Shown here one piece after another: positions 16,491 to 25,378 of a stretch of DNA of 64,000 bases. How positions within the stretch are numbered: the stretch's first letter is position 1; each line of letters opens with the position of its first letter. The stretch comes from Arthrobacter citreus (lineage in GTDB: Bacteria; Actinomycetota; Actinomycetes; Actinomycetales; Micrococcaceae). The stretch is from NCBI RefSeq assembly GCF_038405225.1, contig NZ_CP151657.1, positions 2,480,001 through 2,544,000 of the forward strand, given 5' to 3'. A program made the translations under genes and the position numbers. Below the pieces are notes generated by a model that was not told where the DNA came from, ran no database searches, and worked only from the letters and a program-made list of their open reading frames with translations.

Positions 16491-18227
16491 ATGGAGAGCT
16501 TCACTCCTTCCACCGACGCGGTAGCCGGCAGCATCACGCTGTCCGCACTGCTGGCCCTCGTCCCCCTGCTCGTGTTTTTCCTGCTGCTGGCACTGGCCAA
16601 AGCCAAGGCCTATGTGGCCGGGGCATGGGCGCTGCTGTCCGCTCTGCTCATCGCGGTCCTTGGTTTCGGCATGCCGGCTGGGCTGGTGCTGCTGTCGGCC
16701 ACGCAGGGCGCTGCCTTCGGCCTCTTTCCGGTTGTCTGGATCATTGTCATGGCCGTGTGGCTGTATCAGGTCACCGTGCTCAGCGGACGGTTCGAGGATC
16801 TGCGCCGGGTGTTCGACGCCGTGGGTGGCGGAGACCTGCGCGTCCAGGCCATCCTGGTGGCCTTTTGCTTCGGCGGCCTGTTGGAGGCCCTGGCCGGTTT
16901 CGGCGCACCGGTGGCCATCACGGTGACCATGCTGCTGGCGCTGGGGATTGCCCCTGTCCGGGCGGCAACCGCGGTGCTGGTGGCCAACACCGCACCGGTC
17001 GCGTTCGGCGCGCTGGCCATTCCCATCACCACCGCCGCCAACCTCACCAACTACACCGGGGAGGAAATCGCTTCCGTAGTGGGACGACAGACACCGCTGC
17101 TGGCCTTCTTCATTCCGCTGGTGCTGCTGTTCATCCTGGACGGGGCCCGGGGGCTGCGGGACTGCTGGCCGGTAGCCCTGGTCACCGGCGTCGTCTTCTC
17201 CATCACCCAGTTCCTGTGCTCAAACTATTTCTCCTACGAGCTCACGGACATCGTGGCGTCGCTCATCGCCATGGTTGTGGCGGTGGGCTTCCTGCGCCTC
17301 TGGCACCCCCGCAACGGGGAGGAAGCCGGCGCCCGAATGAAAACCGAACTCGCGGCGGCCCGGGCCTCGGGCTGGACGCCGTCGGGGTCCGGCTCCTCCA
17401 GTATCGGCACCGCGGAAAGCGACACGGCTGCGGACCGGCTCACGCCCGGCCGCGCCTGGATGGCCCTCTTTCCCTATGTGACGGTGATTGTCATCTTTGG
17501 CGTGGTGAACCTGTGGCGGTGGGGCGTGGACATCCCCGAAGCCCTGGCCCGGACCAACATCAAGATTCCCTGGCCGGTGCTTCACGATGCCCTGCTGGAC
17601 AGCAGCGGACAGCGGCAGTCCTCCACCATCTACAACTTCGAATGGCTGATCAGTCCGGGCACCCTGCTGCTGATCAGCGGCCTGATTGTGGCACTGGTGT
17701 ACTCGCGGTTCACTGACGGAGGACGGTATCCGCTGGCCATGGGAACCGCCGTCGCGGAAATTGGCCGCACCGCGGTCCGGATGAGCTCGGCCGCCATGAC
17801 CATCCTTGCGGTGCTGGCACTGGCCTACGTCATGAACTTCTCCGGACAAACGGTTTCCATCGGCACCTGGCTTGCCGGCACCGGCGCCTTCTTCGCGTTC
17901 CTCTCCCCCGTTCTGGGTTGGATCGGCACCGCCGTCACCGGCTCGGATACCTCCGCCAACGCCCTTTTCGCCAAGCTGCAGGAAACGGCCGGCGCTCAGG
18001 CCGGCATTGATCCCAAGCTGATGGTGGCAGCAAACACCGGCGGCGGGGTGATGGGCAAGCTGATCAGCCCGCAGAACCTGGCCATCGGTGCAGCGGCCGT
18101 GAACATGAGCGGGCAGGAGTCCGTCCTGTTCCGCAAAGTCCTGGGCTGGAGCGTTGGCCTGCTGCTGATCCTGTGTGTGATCGTCTTCCTGCAGTCCACA
18201 CCGGTGCTGGGCTGGATGCTTCCGTAG
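16491..18227 (+). CDS. lctP: L-lactate permease family transporter (first copy)
   Basis: A 578-residue lactate permease (LctP/LldP family), about 12-14 helices, importing L-lactate and probably related 2-hydroxy acids with protons. The conserved block F-G-G-L-L-E-A-L-A-G-F-G-A-P-V-A-I-T near residue 127 and the C-terminal G-S-D-T-S-A-N-A-L-F and I-S-P-Q-N-L-A-I motifs are family hallmarks. It begins at ATG 16491 after GGAGGT. It is a close paralogue of the permease at 37707, but no TGGTCTGACCA box precedes it, so it is probably regulated differently. An esterase gene follows 26 bases later. The upstream 155 bases show no clear promoter or operator. Confidence 0.92.
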   Translation: MESFTPSTDAVAGSITLSALLALVPLLVFFLLLALAKAKAYVAGAWALLSALLIAVLGFGMPAGLVLLSATQGAAFGLFPVVWIIVMAVWLYQVTVLSGRFEDLRRVFDAVGGGDLRVQAILVAFCFGGLLEALAGFGAPVAITVTMLLALGIAPVRAATAVLVANTAPVAFGALAIPITTAANLTNYTGEEIASVVGRQTPLLAFFIPLVLLFILDGARGLRDCWPVALVTGVVFSITQFLCSNYFSYELTDIVASLIAMVVAVGFLRLWHPRNGEEAGARMKTELAAARASGWTPSGSGSSSIGTAESDTAADRLTPGRAWMALFPYVTVIVIFGVVNLWRWGVDIPEALARTNIKIPWPVLHDALLDSSGQRQSSTIYNFEWLISPGTLLLISGLIVALVYSRFTDGGRYPLAMGTAVAEIGRTAVRMSSAAMTILAVLALAYVMNFSGQTVSIGTWLAGTGAFFAFLSPVLGWIGTAVTGSDTSANALFAKLQETAGAQAGIDPKLMVAANTGGGVMGKLISPQNLAIGAAAVNMSGQESVLFRKVLGWSVGLLLILCVIVFLQSTPVLGWMLP

Positions 18228-18253
18228 GAGCCGCCGCACTTTAGGGTTATGGC

Positions 18254-19291
18254 ATGCGCCGTCTCCCCCTCCTTGCCGCAGCCGCGGCCGCGGCCGCTGC
18301 CGCCGCCGGATTCCGGCTCAGCCCCTGGCCCGCTGCCCTGATGATCCGCGGCGTGTTCTACCGCGGCGCCCGGCAAACCGCGGCACTCATGCGCCCCCAT
18401 GTGCCGGCGGACGGGGTAAGTGAGCACCGCGGGCTGCGGTGCCCCGACGGCAGCGGCGGCTCCAAGCGGCTGGACCTGTTTGTCCCGGCGGACGCCAAAA
18501 CGCCGGTGCCGCTGGTGGTGTGGATCCCCGGTGGAGCTTGGCTGTCCGGCAGCCGGCACGACGTCGAGCCCTACCTGCGGATCCTGGCCTCCCGCGGCTT
18601 TGCCGCTGCCGGTGTGGACTACACCGTCTCGCCGCGCGGCACCTATCCCTCGGCGGTCCGGGAAGTGGCGGCAGCCGTCGCGTTCCTCCGGGCCCGGGCC
18701 GCGGACTTTGGCGTGGACCCGCACCGTATTGTTTTCGCGGGTGACTCGGCCGGTGCCCAGCTGGCCACCCAGCTGGCCGTGCTGGCCACCAATCCGGACT
18801 ACGCCCGGAGCACCCGGCTGCCCCGGCCGCTGGATTCCGCTGACCTTCGCGGCGTGATCCTGCACTGCGGAGTGTATGACCTGCAGGCACTGGCCGAACT
18901 GCGCGGGCTGCTCGGCTGGGGCTTCAAAACCGCGCTGTGGGCCTACAGCGGCAGCCGCAACTGGTCCCACACACCGGCCGGCGAGCAGATCTCGGTGCTC
19001 GGCCACCTCACCGCCGCCTTTCCGCCTGCCTTTGTCACCGGCGGCAACGGGGACAGCCTAACCGCGTCCCAGTCCGTTCCGCTGGCAGCCCGCCTGTCCG
19101 CCCTGGGCACCGGAGTCCGCACCAGGTTTTGGCCCGCAGACCACCGGCCCGCACTGCCCCACGAGTATCAATTCCATTTGAACCGGGAGGAGGCACACCA
19201 GACCCTGGCCGAAACGCTGGACTTCCTGCAGGACGTCACACAGAAAGACCTGCAGGCCGGCGGGCTGCACGCGGCTGAGGATCCGCGCTAG
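18254..19291 (+). CDS. alpha/beta hydrolase (esterase), first copy
   Basis: A 345-residue alpha/beta hydrolase fold protein of the hormone-sensitive-lipase-like group. The nucleophile elbow is G-D-S-A-G near residue 163, the acid probably G-N-G-D-S-L near 263 and the base His in L-P-H-E-Y-Q-F near 297. The oxyanion motif, normally H-G-G, reads W-I-P-G-G-A-W near 91, with Pro in place of His. An Ala-rich hydrophobic N-terminus (residues 5-30) may anchor or export it. It resembles the protein at 33466 along its length, and both lie near an lctP gene. The ester substrate is unknown. Confidence 0.85.
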   Translation: MRRLPLLAAAAAAAAAAAGFRLSPWPAALMIRGVFYRGARQTAALMRPHVPADGVSEHRGLRCPDGSGGSKRLDLFVPADAKTPVPLVVWIPGGAWLSGSRHDVEPYLRILASRGFAAAGVDYTVSPRGTYPSAVREVAAAVAFLRARAADFGVDPHRIVFAGDSAGAQLATQLAVLATNPDYARSTRLPRPLDSADLRGVILHCGVYDLQALAELRGLLGWGFKTALWAYSGSRNWSHTPAGEQISVLGHLTAAFPPAFVTGGNGDSLTASQSVPLAARLSALGTGVRTRFWPADHRPALPHEYQFHLNREEAHQTLAETLDFLQDVTQKDLQAGGLHAAEDPR

Positions 19292-19327
19292 GCTCGTCGG
19301 TAAATCCACAACCGACACGGGGGAACC

Positions 19328-20791
19328 ATGCGCCGGGCACTGACCGCTTTACTGCTAAGCCTGATAACACTGACGGGCGGTGCCGCGGCCGCAGCCGCTG
19401 TGACTCCCGACGAGGTGATCGTGGAGGACACATCCGGAGTGCTGGATACCGCCACCCTGATTCCCGCCGTGGAGGACATCGAGTTTCGGGAACCGACAAC
19501 GGTAGCCATCTATACCTACAACGGCCCCGCAAACAATGAGGATGGCCAGGTCATCAATGCCGAAGTGCTGCGGTTTGCCCGGGACCAGCATCCGGAATGG
19601 CTGAGCGAAGACGGCCAGAAATGGGCCGACGGGATGTTCATTTTCGCCTTGGACCCGGTGGGACGCTGGACCGCCACCTATTACGGCGAGGACCGGAAGA
19701 TCTCCCTGGACCAGCAGGAGGACATCCGGACCCAGACCAACGGGCTTTTTGCGGAGGCGAACTGGACCGAAGGCACCATCGCCGCCGTCGAGGAGGCCGC
19801 CAAGCTGATCAACCGGCCGTGGTATCTGTCCCCCGCGACCATCGTCGTCGCCGTCGTGGCGGTGCTCGGCTTCCTGGGTTCAGTGATCGGCTATGTGGCA
19901 GTGCGCCGGAACCGGCTGGCCAAAAACCGGAAACTGCTGACGGACGCCGACGCCAGCTATTCCAGCGTGACCCGTGACCTGGACGCCACCGAGGTCAATG
20001 CCAACACCATTCCCGCCGATTCTCCCTATGGCGCCCGGGTGCTGGAGGAATACCGGACCTTTATGACGCGGTACAACCAGGCCACCGAACTCAACAACGC
20101 TGCGCATGCGCTCTCCGACAAGGACCTGAAAAACAAGGCCGGCACCGCAGCGGTGGAAAAGTACGCTGACGCCGCCATGGAACTGGACGGCCTGGACGAT
20201 GTCATTGCGGACACCAATGCCCTGCTCAACAAGGCTCCGGGCTGGGAGCGTGCCTGGGACCGTCAAGCCGCGCCCCTCCGCGAGGATTTGGACCGGCTCG
20301 ACGACCAGCTGGTGGGCAAGGACGCCGCCGAGAAGGACTCCGCCACGGCCCACGCGCTGCGCGCCTTCCGGCAGCAGGCCCGGGAGCAGCTCGCTGACGC
20401 CTCCACGGCACTTTCCGAGAACCGGATCACCCCCGAGCAGGCGCTGGACCTCATCAAGGCCAGGCGCGCCGAGCTGTCAGACCGGCTCAAGGACCACGCA
20501 AAGACCGTGATCAACGCGCAAACCAAGTCCAAGGAAGAGCGTGAGCTCATGCAGGAGGAGCTGGACAAGGCTGCGCAGCCCGGGCGGCGGTACCGGGACG
20601 GCTACCGGCCTGGCATCGTGGACACCGCCTTCCCGGCGTACTTCTACTACACCGTGGGCAGCTTCAACACCGGCATCCAGCACGGCACCAGCAGCGTGGA
20701 ATCGGCCCGATCCTCGGCGCAGAGCTCTTCGACCGGCTACGGCAGCTCAGGCGGCAGCTTTTCGGGAGCGGGCAGCTCGGGCAGGTTCTGA
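19328..20791 (+). CDS. DUF5129 family secreted/membrane protein
   Basis: A 487-residue protein with a signal peptide (residues 1-24, ending in an Ala run), an extracytoplasmic TPM-like domain (about 25-165, including W-A-D-G-M-F-I-F-A-L-D and Y-Y-G-E-D-R-K-I-S), one membrane helix at about 178-200 and a long cytoplasmic part rich in charged helices that probably forms coiled coil. The C-terminus is a Ser/Gly-rich tail after a Y-F-Y-Y-T-V-G motif. This order fits DUF5129 proteins of Micrococcaceae, whose function is unknown. RBS GGGGGAA precedes ATG 19328. Confidence 0.8.
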   Translation: MRRALTALLLSLITLTGGAAAAAAVTPDEVIVEDTSGVLDTATLIPAVEDIEFREPTTVAIYTYNGPANNEDGQVINAEVLRFARDQHPEWLSEDGQKWADGMFIFALDPVGRWTATYYGEDRKISLDQQEDIRTQTNGLFAEANWTEGTIAAVEEAAKLINRPWYLSPATIVVAVVAVLGFLGSVIGYVAVRRNRLAKNRKLLTDADASYSSVTRDLDATEVNANTIPADSPYGARVLEEYRTFMTRYNQATELNNAAHALSDKDLKNKAGTAAVEKYADAAMELDGLDDVIADTNALLNKAPGWERAWDRQAAPLREDLDRLDDQLVGKDAAEKDSATAHALRAFRQQAREQLADASTALSENRITPEQALDLIKARRAELSDRLKDHAKTVINAQTKSKEERELMQEELDKAAQPGRRYRDGYRPGIVDTAFPAYFYYTVGSFNTGIQHGTSSVESARSSAQSSSTGYGSSGGSFSGAGSSGRF

Positions 20792-20851
20792 GGACCCCTG
20801 TCTGCTCCTCCGGCTACCGGGGCGGGCCTTCCCTTTCGGGGACGTTTCAAC

Positions 20852-20888
20852 AACTTGTAGAACAAGTTATGCAACTTGTACTATAAGT
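20852..20888. promoter_or_regulatory. double operator overlapping a promoter of the galactarate dehydratase gene
   Basis: AACTTGTAGAACAAGTT at 20852-20868 is a perfect 7-bp dyad, and ACTTGTACTATAAGT at 20874-20888 is the same dyad with one mismatch; centres are 21 bp apart. Both fit the TNGTNNNACNA pattern of FadR/LldR-type regulators. A candidate promoter, TTGTAG (20855-20860) and TACTAT (20879-20884) with 18-bp spacing, lies inside them. The adjacent FCD regulator at 22072 is the likely repressor. Confidence 0.65.
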
Positions 20889-20916
20889 GAACTCCGTCAC
20901 TCAGATAAGGAACGCG

Positions 20917-22050
20917 ATGCCCTACACCGCTGATGCCATCCGCCATGTGAAACTCTCCACGGCAACACTTCCGCTTACGACGCCCATATCGGATGCGAAG
21001 GTCTTCACCGGCCGGCAAAAGCCGATGACCGAGGTGGTTTTCCTCTTCGCGGAGATCACCACGGAGCAGGGCCACCAGGGCCTGGGCTTCAGCTACTCCA
21101 AGCGCGCCGGCGGTCCCGCCCAGTACGCCCATGCCAGGGAAGTGGCCGAGGGCATGCTCGGCGAGGATCCCAATGACATCGGGCGGATCTACACCAAGCT
21201 GCTGTGGGCGGGTGCCTCGGTGGGCCGCTCCGGCGTCGCCACGCAGGCCCTTGCCGCCCTGGATATCGCCCTGTATGACCTCAAGGCCAAGCGCGCCAAC
21301 CTGCCCCTGGCCAAGCTGCTGGGATCCCACCGCGATTCGGTGCGCACCTACAACACCTCCGGCGGCTTCCTCAACGCATCCCTCGAGGAGGTCAAGGACC
21401 GCGCCAGCCAGTCCCTCGAAGAGGGCATCGGCGGCATCAAGATCAAAGTCGGCCTGCCGGACTCCGCGGAGGACCTGCGCCGCGTGGCCGGCGTCCGCGA
21501 GCACATCGGCCCCGACGTCCCGCTCATGGTGGATGCCAACCAGCAGTGGGACCGCAGCACGGCCCTGCGGATGGGCCGCCGGCTGGAGGTCTTCGACCTG
21601 ACCTGGATCGAAGAGCCGCTGGACGCGTACGACGCCGAAGGCCACGCCGAGCTGGCCCGTGCACTGGACACTCCCATCGCCACCGGTGAAATGCTGGCCT
21701 CGGTTGCCGAGCATGAACGCCTGATCGCGCTGGGCTCCTGCGACATCATCCAGCCTGACGCGCCCCGGGTTGGCGGCATCACCCAGTTCCTGCGGCTGGC
21801 CACGCTGGCCGATCAGAAGGGCCTGGACCTGGCGCCGCACTTCGCCATGGAAATCCACCTGCACCTGGCCGCCGCCTATCCGCGCGAGGCCTGGGTGGAG
21901 CACTTCGACTGGCTGGACCCGCTGTTCAACGAACGCCTGGAAACCAAGAACGGGCGGATGCTGGTGCCGGACCGCCCCGGGCTCGGCGTCAGCCTCAGCG
22001 AGCAGGCCCGTGCCTGGACCACTGACAGTGTGCAGTTCGGGCTTGCCTGA
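20917..22050 (+). CDS. L-talarate/galactarate dehydratase (enolase superfamily)
   Basis: A 377-residue enolase-superfamily enzyme of the mandelate racemase group. I recognise it from a close match in memory to Salmonella talarate/galactarate dehydratase, including S-D-A-K-V-F-T-G-R-Q-K-P-M-T-E-V near residue 25 and R-A-G-G-P-A-Q-Y-A-H-A-R-E. Catalytic features are the K-I-K-V-G base near 184, metal ligands in V-D-A-N-Q-Q-W-D, I-E-E-P-L-D and A-T-G-E-M, and the His base near A-P-H-F-A-M-E-I-H. It dehydrates galactarate or talarate to 5-keto-4-deoxy-glucarate, the same product as glucarate dehydratase at 30125. ATG 20917 has AAGGAA upstream. It is followed by its probable regulator. Confidence 0.88.
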   Translation: MPYTADAIRHVKLSTATLPLTTPISDAKVFTGRQKPMTEVVFLFAEITTEQGHQGLGFSYSKRAGGPAQYAHAREVAEGMLGEDPNDIGRIYTKLLWAGASVGRSGVATQALAALDIALYDLKAKRANLPLAKLLGSHRDSVRTYNTSGGFLNASLEEVKDRASQSLEEGIGGIKIKVGLPDSAEDLRRVAGVREHIGPDVPLMVDANQQWDRSTALRMGRRLEVFDLTWIEEPLDAYDAEGHAELARALDTPIATGEMLASVAEHERLIALGSCDIIQPDAPRVGGITQFLRLATLADQKGLDLAPHFAMEIHLHLAAAYPREAWVEHFDWLDPLFNERLETKNGRMLVPDRPGLGVSLSEQARAWTTDSVQFGLA

Positions 22051-22071
22051 GCCGCATGCGACGATAAGTGG

Positions 22072-22764
22072 ATGAGCCCCCACCTGACCTCCGATCTCGT
22101 TGGCGCGCTGCGGGCGGACATCGTCGAAGGACGGATCTCCCCCGGCGACCGGCTTCCGAGCGAGAGCACGCTGACTGCCCGGCACGGTGTCTCACGGACC
22201 GTGGTCCGGGAGGCGGTTGCACGCCTGCAGGCGGAGGGGCTCATCCACACCCGCCGCGGCAGCGGCAGCTTTGTGCTGGTTCCGCCAACCCCGGATCCCT
22301 CCGGCACCCACCGCCCCGCGCGCACCTTGCAGGAGCGGGTGGAACTGCTGGAATTCCGCACGGCCATTGAGTGCGAAGCGGCAGCCCTGGCCGCCTCCCG
22401 GCGCACCCCTGCCCAGCTGGCCGCACTGGAGGCGGCGCTGGATAACTTTGAAGCCGCCGGCGGCAATCCCGGCGCGGCCCTGGGGTTTGACTACGCCTTC
22501 CACCATGCGGTGGCGGAGGCCTCAGGAAACACCTACCTTGCCGATGCCCTGCAGAACCTGGGTCCGGCCATGATCTCCATGCCCAGAGAGCGCCTGCAGG
22601 CGTCAACGGCGTCCGCAACAGGAATTGGCCCGGTGTCCGCTGAACACCGGGCCGTTCTTGATGCCGTCACTGCAGGGGATGCCTTGGCCGCCGCGGCCGC
22701 CATGCGCATCCATCTGGCCGGATCCCGGCGCCGGCTCGAGGCCGGCGCCGGGCAAAAAGCCTAG
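22072..22764 (+). CDS. FadR/GntR family regulator with FCD domain, probable galactarate repressor
   Basis: A 230-residue regulator. The winged helix (1-75) contains P-S-E-S-T-L-T-A-R-H-G-V-S-R-T-V-V-R-E-A-V, typical of the FadR/LldR branch, and the FCD domain spans about 85-215 with the metal-binding His/Asp positions in F-D-Y-A-F-H-H-A-V and S-A-E-H. It lies 21 bases after the galactarate dehydratase gene, whose promoter carries two matching dyads, so autoregulatory control of this two-gene unit is likely. Its ligand may be an aldarate or a pathway intermediate. Confidence 0.88.
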   Translation: MSPHLTSDLVGALRADIVEGRISPGDRLPSESTLTARHGVSRTVVREAVARLQAEGLIHTRRGSGSFVLVPPTPDPSGTHRPARTLQERVELLEFRTAIECEAAALAASRRTPAQLAALEAALDNFEAAGGNPGAALGFDYAFHHAVAEASGNTYLADALQNLGPAMISMPRERLQASTASATGIGPVSAEHRAVLDAVTAGDALAAAAAMRIHLAGSRRRLEAGAGQKA

Positions 22765-22776
22765 CCGGGCAAACCC

Positions 22777-23178
22777 CTAGCCGGCCTGCGCCGGCTTGAC
22801 CGCAAGCACCGGCCGGTCAGCCTGCAGCAGGATGCGCTGCGCCGATGACCCCATGATGAACTTGCCCACCTGGGAACGCTGCCGCAGCCCAATCACGATG
22901 AGGGAAACATCGTGCGCGCGGGCCAGGTCAAGGATTTCCTCGGCCAGGTCGTCAGTGTGGCTGGGCTGCAGCACGGTGGCGCGGACCCCTGCGGCAGTGC
23001 TGGCTTCCGCCAGGCGCTTGAGATCGGCCGGGGATGCCACCATCTTTTCCACCAGCGCGCCCTTACGGCTGGAGTTCACGATCAGCAGCTCCTCCCCGCG
23101 CAGCTTGGCTTCCGCGATGGCTGCCTCGGCTGCTGCCTCGCCTACCGGGCTGGGGACGTATCCGACAAGGATGCTCAT
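22777..23178 (-). CDS. universal stress protein (UspA domain)
   Basis: A 133-residue single Usp domain: N-terminal V-G-Y-V-P-S-P-V-G strand, an I-V-N-S-S-R-K-G loop, and the C-terminal I-V-I-G-L-R then K-F-I-M-G-S-S-A-Q-R-I-L segment that corresponds to the G-2x-G-9x-G(S/T) ATP-binding motif, with Gln replacing the second Gly. It overlaps the tctA stop by four bases (ATGA), so it is co-translated with the tripartite transporter. A Usp coupled to a TTT transporter may modulate uptake or respond to energy state; this is inference. Confidence 0.88.
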   Translation of the reverse strand: MSILVGYVPSPVGEAAAEAAIAEAKLRGEELLIVNSSRKGALVEKMVASPADLKRLAEASTAAGVRATVLQPSHTDDLAEEILDLARAHDVSLIVIGLRQRSQVGKFIMGSSAQRILLQADRPVLAVKPAQAG

Positions 23179-24698
23179 ACTGTTTCCTTAGGTAGTTCCA
23201 GCGCCTGCGCGGCGGCCTTGCGGCGCCGGAGAGCGGACTGGATGAGGGGAAGGACCGCGACGAAAACGAAGACGACCAGCAGTGACGCCGAGATCGGCCG
23301 GCTGAAGAAGCCCATGACGTCGCCGTCGAGGACCAGGAGCGAACGCCGCAGCGAGGATTCCAGCAGCGAACCGAGGACGAAGGCCAGGACCAGGGGCCCG
23401 GGTTCGAAGCCAAACTTCTTCATCAGGTAGCCCACGGCCCCGAAGAAGACCACCAGCAGCACGTCGAACATGGAGTTGTTGATGGTGTAGGCGCCGAGCA
23501 TGGTGATCAGTGCGGTCACCGGCGCCAGGATGGCGGCCCGGACGCGCAGGATGCGGATGAAGATCCCGACCAGCGGGATGGACATCATCAGGAGCAGGAT
23601 GTTGCCGATGTACATGGAGTTGATGACGCCCCAGAAGAGCTCCGGATCATTTTCCACCAGCTGCGGCCCCGGGGTAACACCCTGGATGAGCAGCGCGCCG
23701 AACATCAGGGCCATGGTGGCGTTGGCCGGGATGCCCAGCGTCAGCAGCGGAATGAAGGAACTGGTGGCGGCGGCGTTGTTGGCCGTTTCCGGTCCTGCCA
23801 CGCCTTCCACGGCGCCGCGGCCGAAACGTTCGGGGTTCTTGGCGCGCTTCTTTTCCACCGCGTACGCCGCCATGGACGCGATCGTGGCACCGCCGCCGGG
23901 CAGGATGCCCAGGAAGAAGCCGAGGACCGAGCCGCGGCCGATAGCACCGGAGGATTGTTTCAGGTCCTTGCGGGATGGCCACACGTTGCCCACCTTGGCC
24001 GGAACCGAAGCGGCGCGGTGGCGTTCTTCGAGGCTGTGCAGGATTTCTCCCAGCCCGAACAGGCCCATGGCCACGGGAACAAAATCGATGCCGTCGGCGA
24101 GGTTGAGGTTGCCGAAGGTGAACCGCTCGGCCCCGGTGAAGGAGTCGCGGCCCACGGTGGCCAGCAGCAGGCCGATGCCGGCAGCAATGAGTGCCTTGAG
24201 CTTGCTGCCGTTGCTGATGGTCGCCACCAGCAGGATGCCCAGGAGCGCCAGGGCCGTGTATTCCGGCGGTCCGAAGTCGAGGGCAAACCCCGCCACCAGC
24301 GGCGCCAGGAAAGTAAGGCCGATAATGGCCACCGTGCCGCCGATGAAGGAGCCGATGGCGGCGATTCCCAGGGCGGTTCCGGCACGTCCCTGTTTGGCCA
24401 TCATGTAGCCGTCGAAGACCGTGACCACCGAACTGGCTTCGCCGGGCAGGCGCAGCAGGACCGAGGTGATCGTGCCGCCGTACTGCGCGCCGTAGAAGAT
24501 GCCCGAGAGCATGATGATGGCGGTGACGGGTTCAATGCCGTAGGTCAGGGGCAGCAGGATGGCAATGGTCGCGGCCGGGCCGAGGCCGGGCAGCACACCG
24601 ATGAGCATGCCGATAACAACGCCGATGAGGCAGTAGAGCAGGTTGGTGGGGTCCAGGACAACGGTGAAACCGTTCAGGACCGGCTGAAGGAAATCCAT
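23175..24698 (-). CDS. tctA: tripartite tricarboxylate transporter large permease (TctA family), aldaric-acid cluster
   Basis: A 507-residue permease of the TTT family, about 12 helices. The family signature G-V-L-P-G-L-G-P-A-A-T-I-A near residue 33 and its inverted-repeat partner G-I-L-P-G-G-G-A-T-I-A-S near 262 are present, along with N-A-A-A-T-S-S-F-I-P-L-L-T-L-G-I-P near 308. It forms the transport channel with TctB, fed by TctC. Given the neighbours, the cargo is probably glucarate/galactarate or another C6 diacid rather than citrate. It is 21 bases downstream of tctB. Confidence 0.92.
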   Translation of the reverse strand: MDFLQPVLNGFTVVLDPTNLLYCLIGVVIGMLIGVLPGLGPAATIAILLPLTYGIEPVTAIIMLSGIFYGAQYGGTITSVLLRLPGEASSVVTVFDGYMMAKQGRAGTALGIAAIGSFIGGTVAIIGLTFLAPLVAGFALDFGPPEYTALALLGILLVATISNGSKLKALIAAGIGLLLATVGRDSFTGAERFTFGNLNLADGIDFVPVAMGLFGLGEILHSLEERHRAASVPAKVGNVWPSRKDLKQSSGAIGRGSVLGFFLGILPGGGATIASMAAYAVEKKRAKNPERFGRGAVEGVAGPETANNAAATSSFIPLLTLGIPANATMALMFGALLIQGVTPGPQLVENDPELFWGVINSMYIGNILLLMMSIPLVGIFIRILRVRAAILAPVTALITMLGAYTINNSMFDVLLVVFFGAVGYLMKKFGFEPGPLVLAFVLGSLLESSLRRSLLVLDGDVMGFFSRPISASLLVVFVFVAVLPLIQSALRRRKAAAQALELPKETV

Positions 24699-24719
24699 GT
24701 GAACTCTTGCTCGTTTCCG

Positions 24720-25286
24720 TTAAAACAGGTGGGGAATGGAAGTCCCCAGGCCCAGGACAAAAATGCCGTAGAACGCCGCAACAACGAGCAACGAATAGAG
24801 GACGGCCGAACGCCAGGTTTCTCCCCCCAGGAACTTCATCCAGACGAGGCTCAGCAGCAGCGATGGGATTTCGAAGCCAATGACCGGCATCAGGAAGGCC
24901 AGCCCCAGCAGGGTCAGGAAGCCGAACAAAGTCGACAGTGAGAACCGTGAGAACTTTTCGCCGTCACCGCCGTTCCGGCCAACCGCCACCTGGGCCAGCG
25001 CCAGGACGAGCACGACGAGGCTGACAATGAACGGCCACATTCCCGGTTCGGGCTGCGACGGCGCACCCAGGCCGAGGTTGAGCGAGATGACCACTCCGCC
25101 GGCACCAAGGGCCGCTGCCACAAGCGCCGACACCGTATTGGCGAGTCCACCGGCCGGCGGAGGCGCGTCGGCCTCCCAGCGGGCGGCGAGTTCATCGGGG
25201 GTCAGCGCGTCGTCGGTGAGGAGCGGATCGGCTACTGCGGATTCGCGGGCGGGGAGAGGCCCGGTTGTGTCTGGGTCTTGCTTCAT
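24720..25286 (-). CDS. tctB: tripartite tricarboxylate transporter small subunit (TctB family)
   Basis: A 188-residue protein with an acidic N-terminal tail of about 45 residues followed by four membrane helices (roughly 48-70, 80-102, 118-150, 160-180), the pattern of DUF1468/TctB. It pairs with TctA to form the membrane part of the TTT importer. ATG 25286 is preceded by GGAG with suitable spacing; the longer frame to 25448 enters the end of tctC and is rejected. The soluble N-terminal tail is longer than usual for the family. Confidence 0.85.
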   Translation of the reverse strand: MKQDPDTTGPLPARESAVADPLLTDDALTPDELAARWEADAPPPAGGLANTVSALVAAALGAGGVVISLNLGLGAPSQPEPGMWPFIVSLVVLVLALAQVAVGRNGGDGEKFSRFSLSTLFGFLTLLGLAFLMPVIGFEIPSLLLSLVWMKFLGGETWRSAVLYSLLVVAAFYGIFVLGLGTSIPHLF

Positions 25287-25378
25287 GGGGCTCCTGTGGG
25301 AACTGGACTGCGTGTGTGGAACTGAAACGGCAGCCGCCGGCTGCAGGAGGGGCGCAGCCGGCGGGTGCCGGAAGTGGA

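Noticed and set aside
16400-17716. 438-residue plus-strand frame overlapping the first lctP
   Set aside because: Out-of-frame shadow of lctP, rich in Arg/Gly/His with no helices or motifs.
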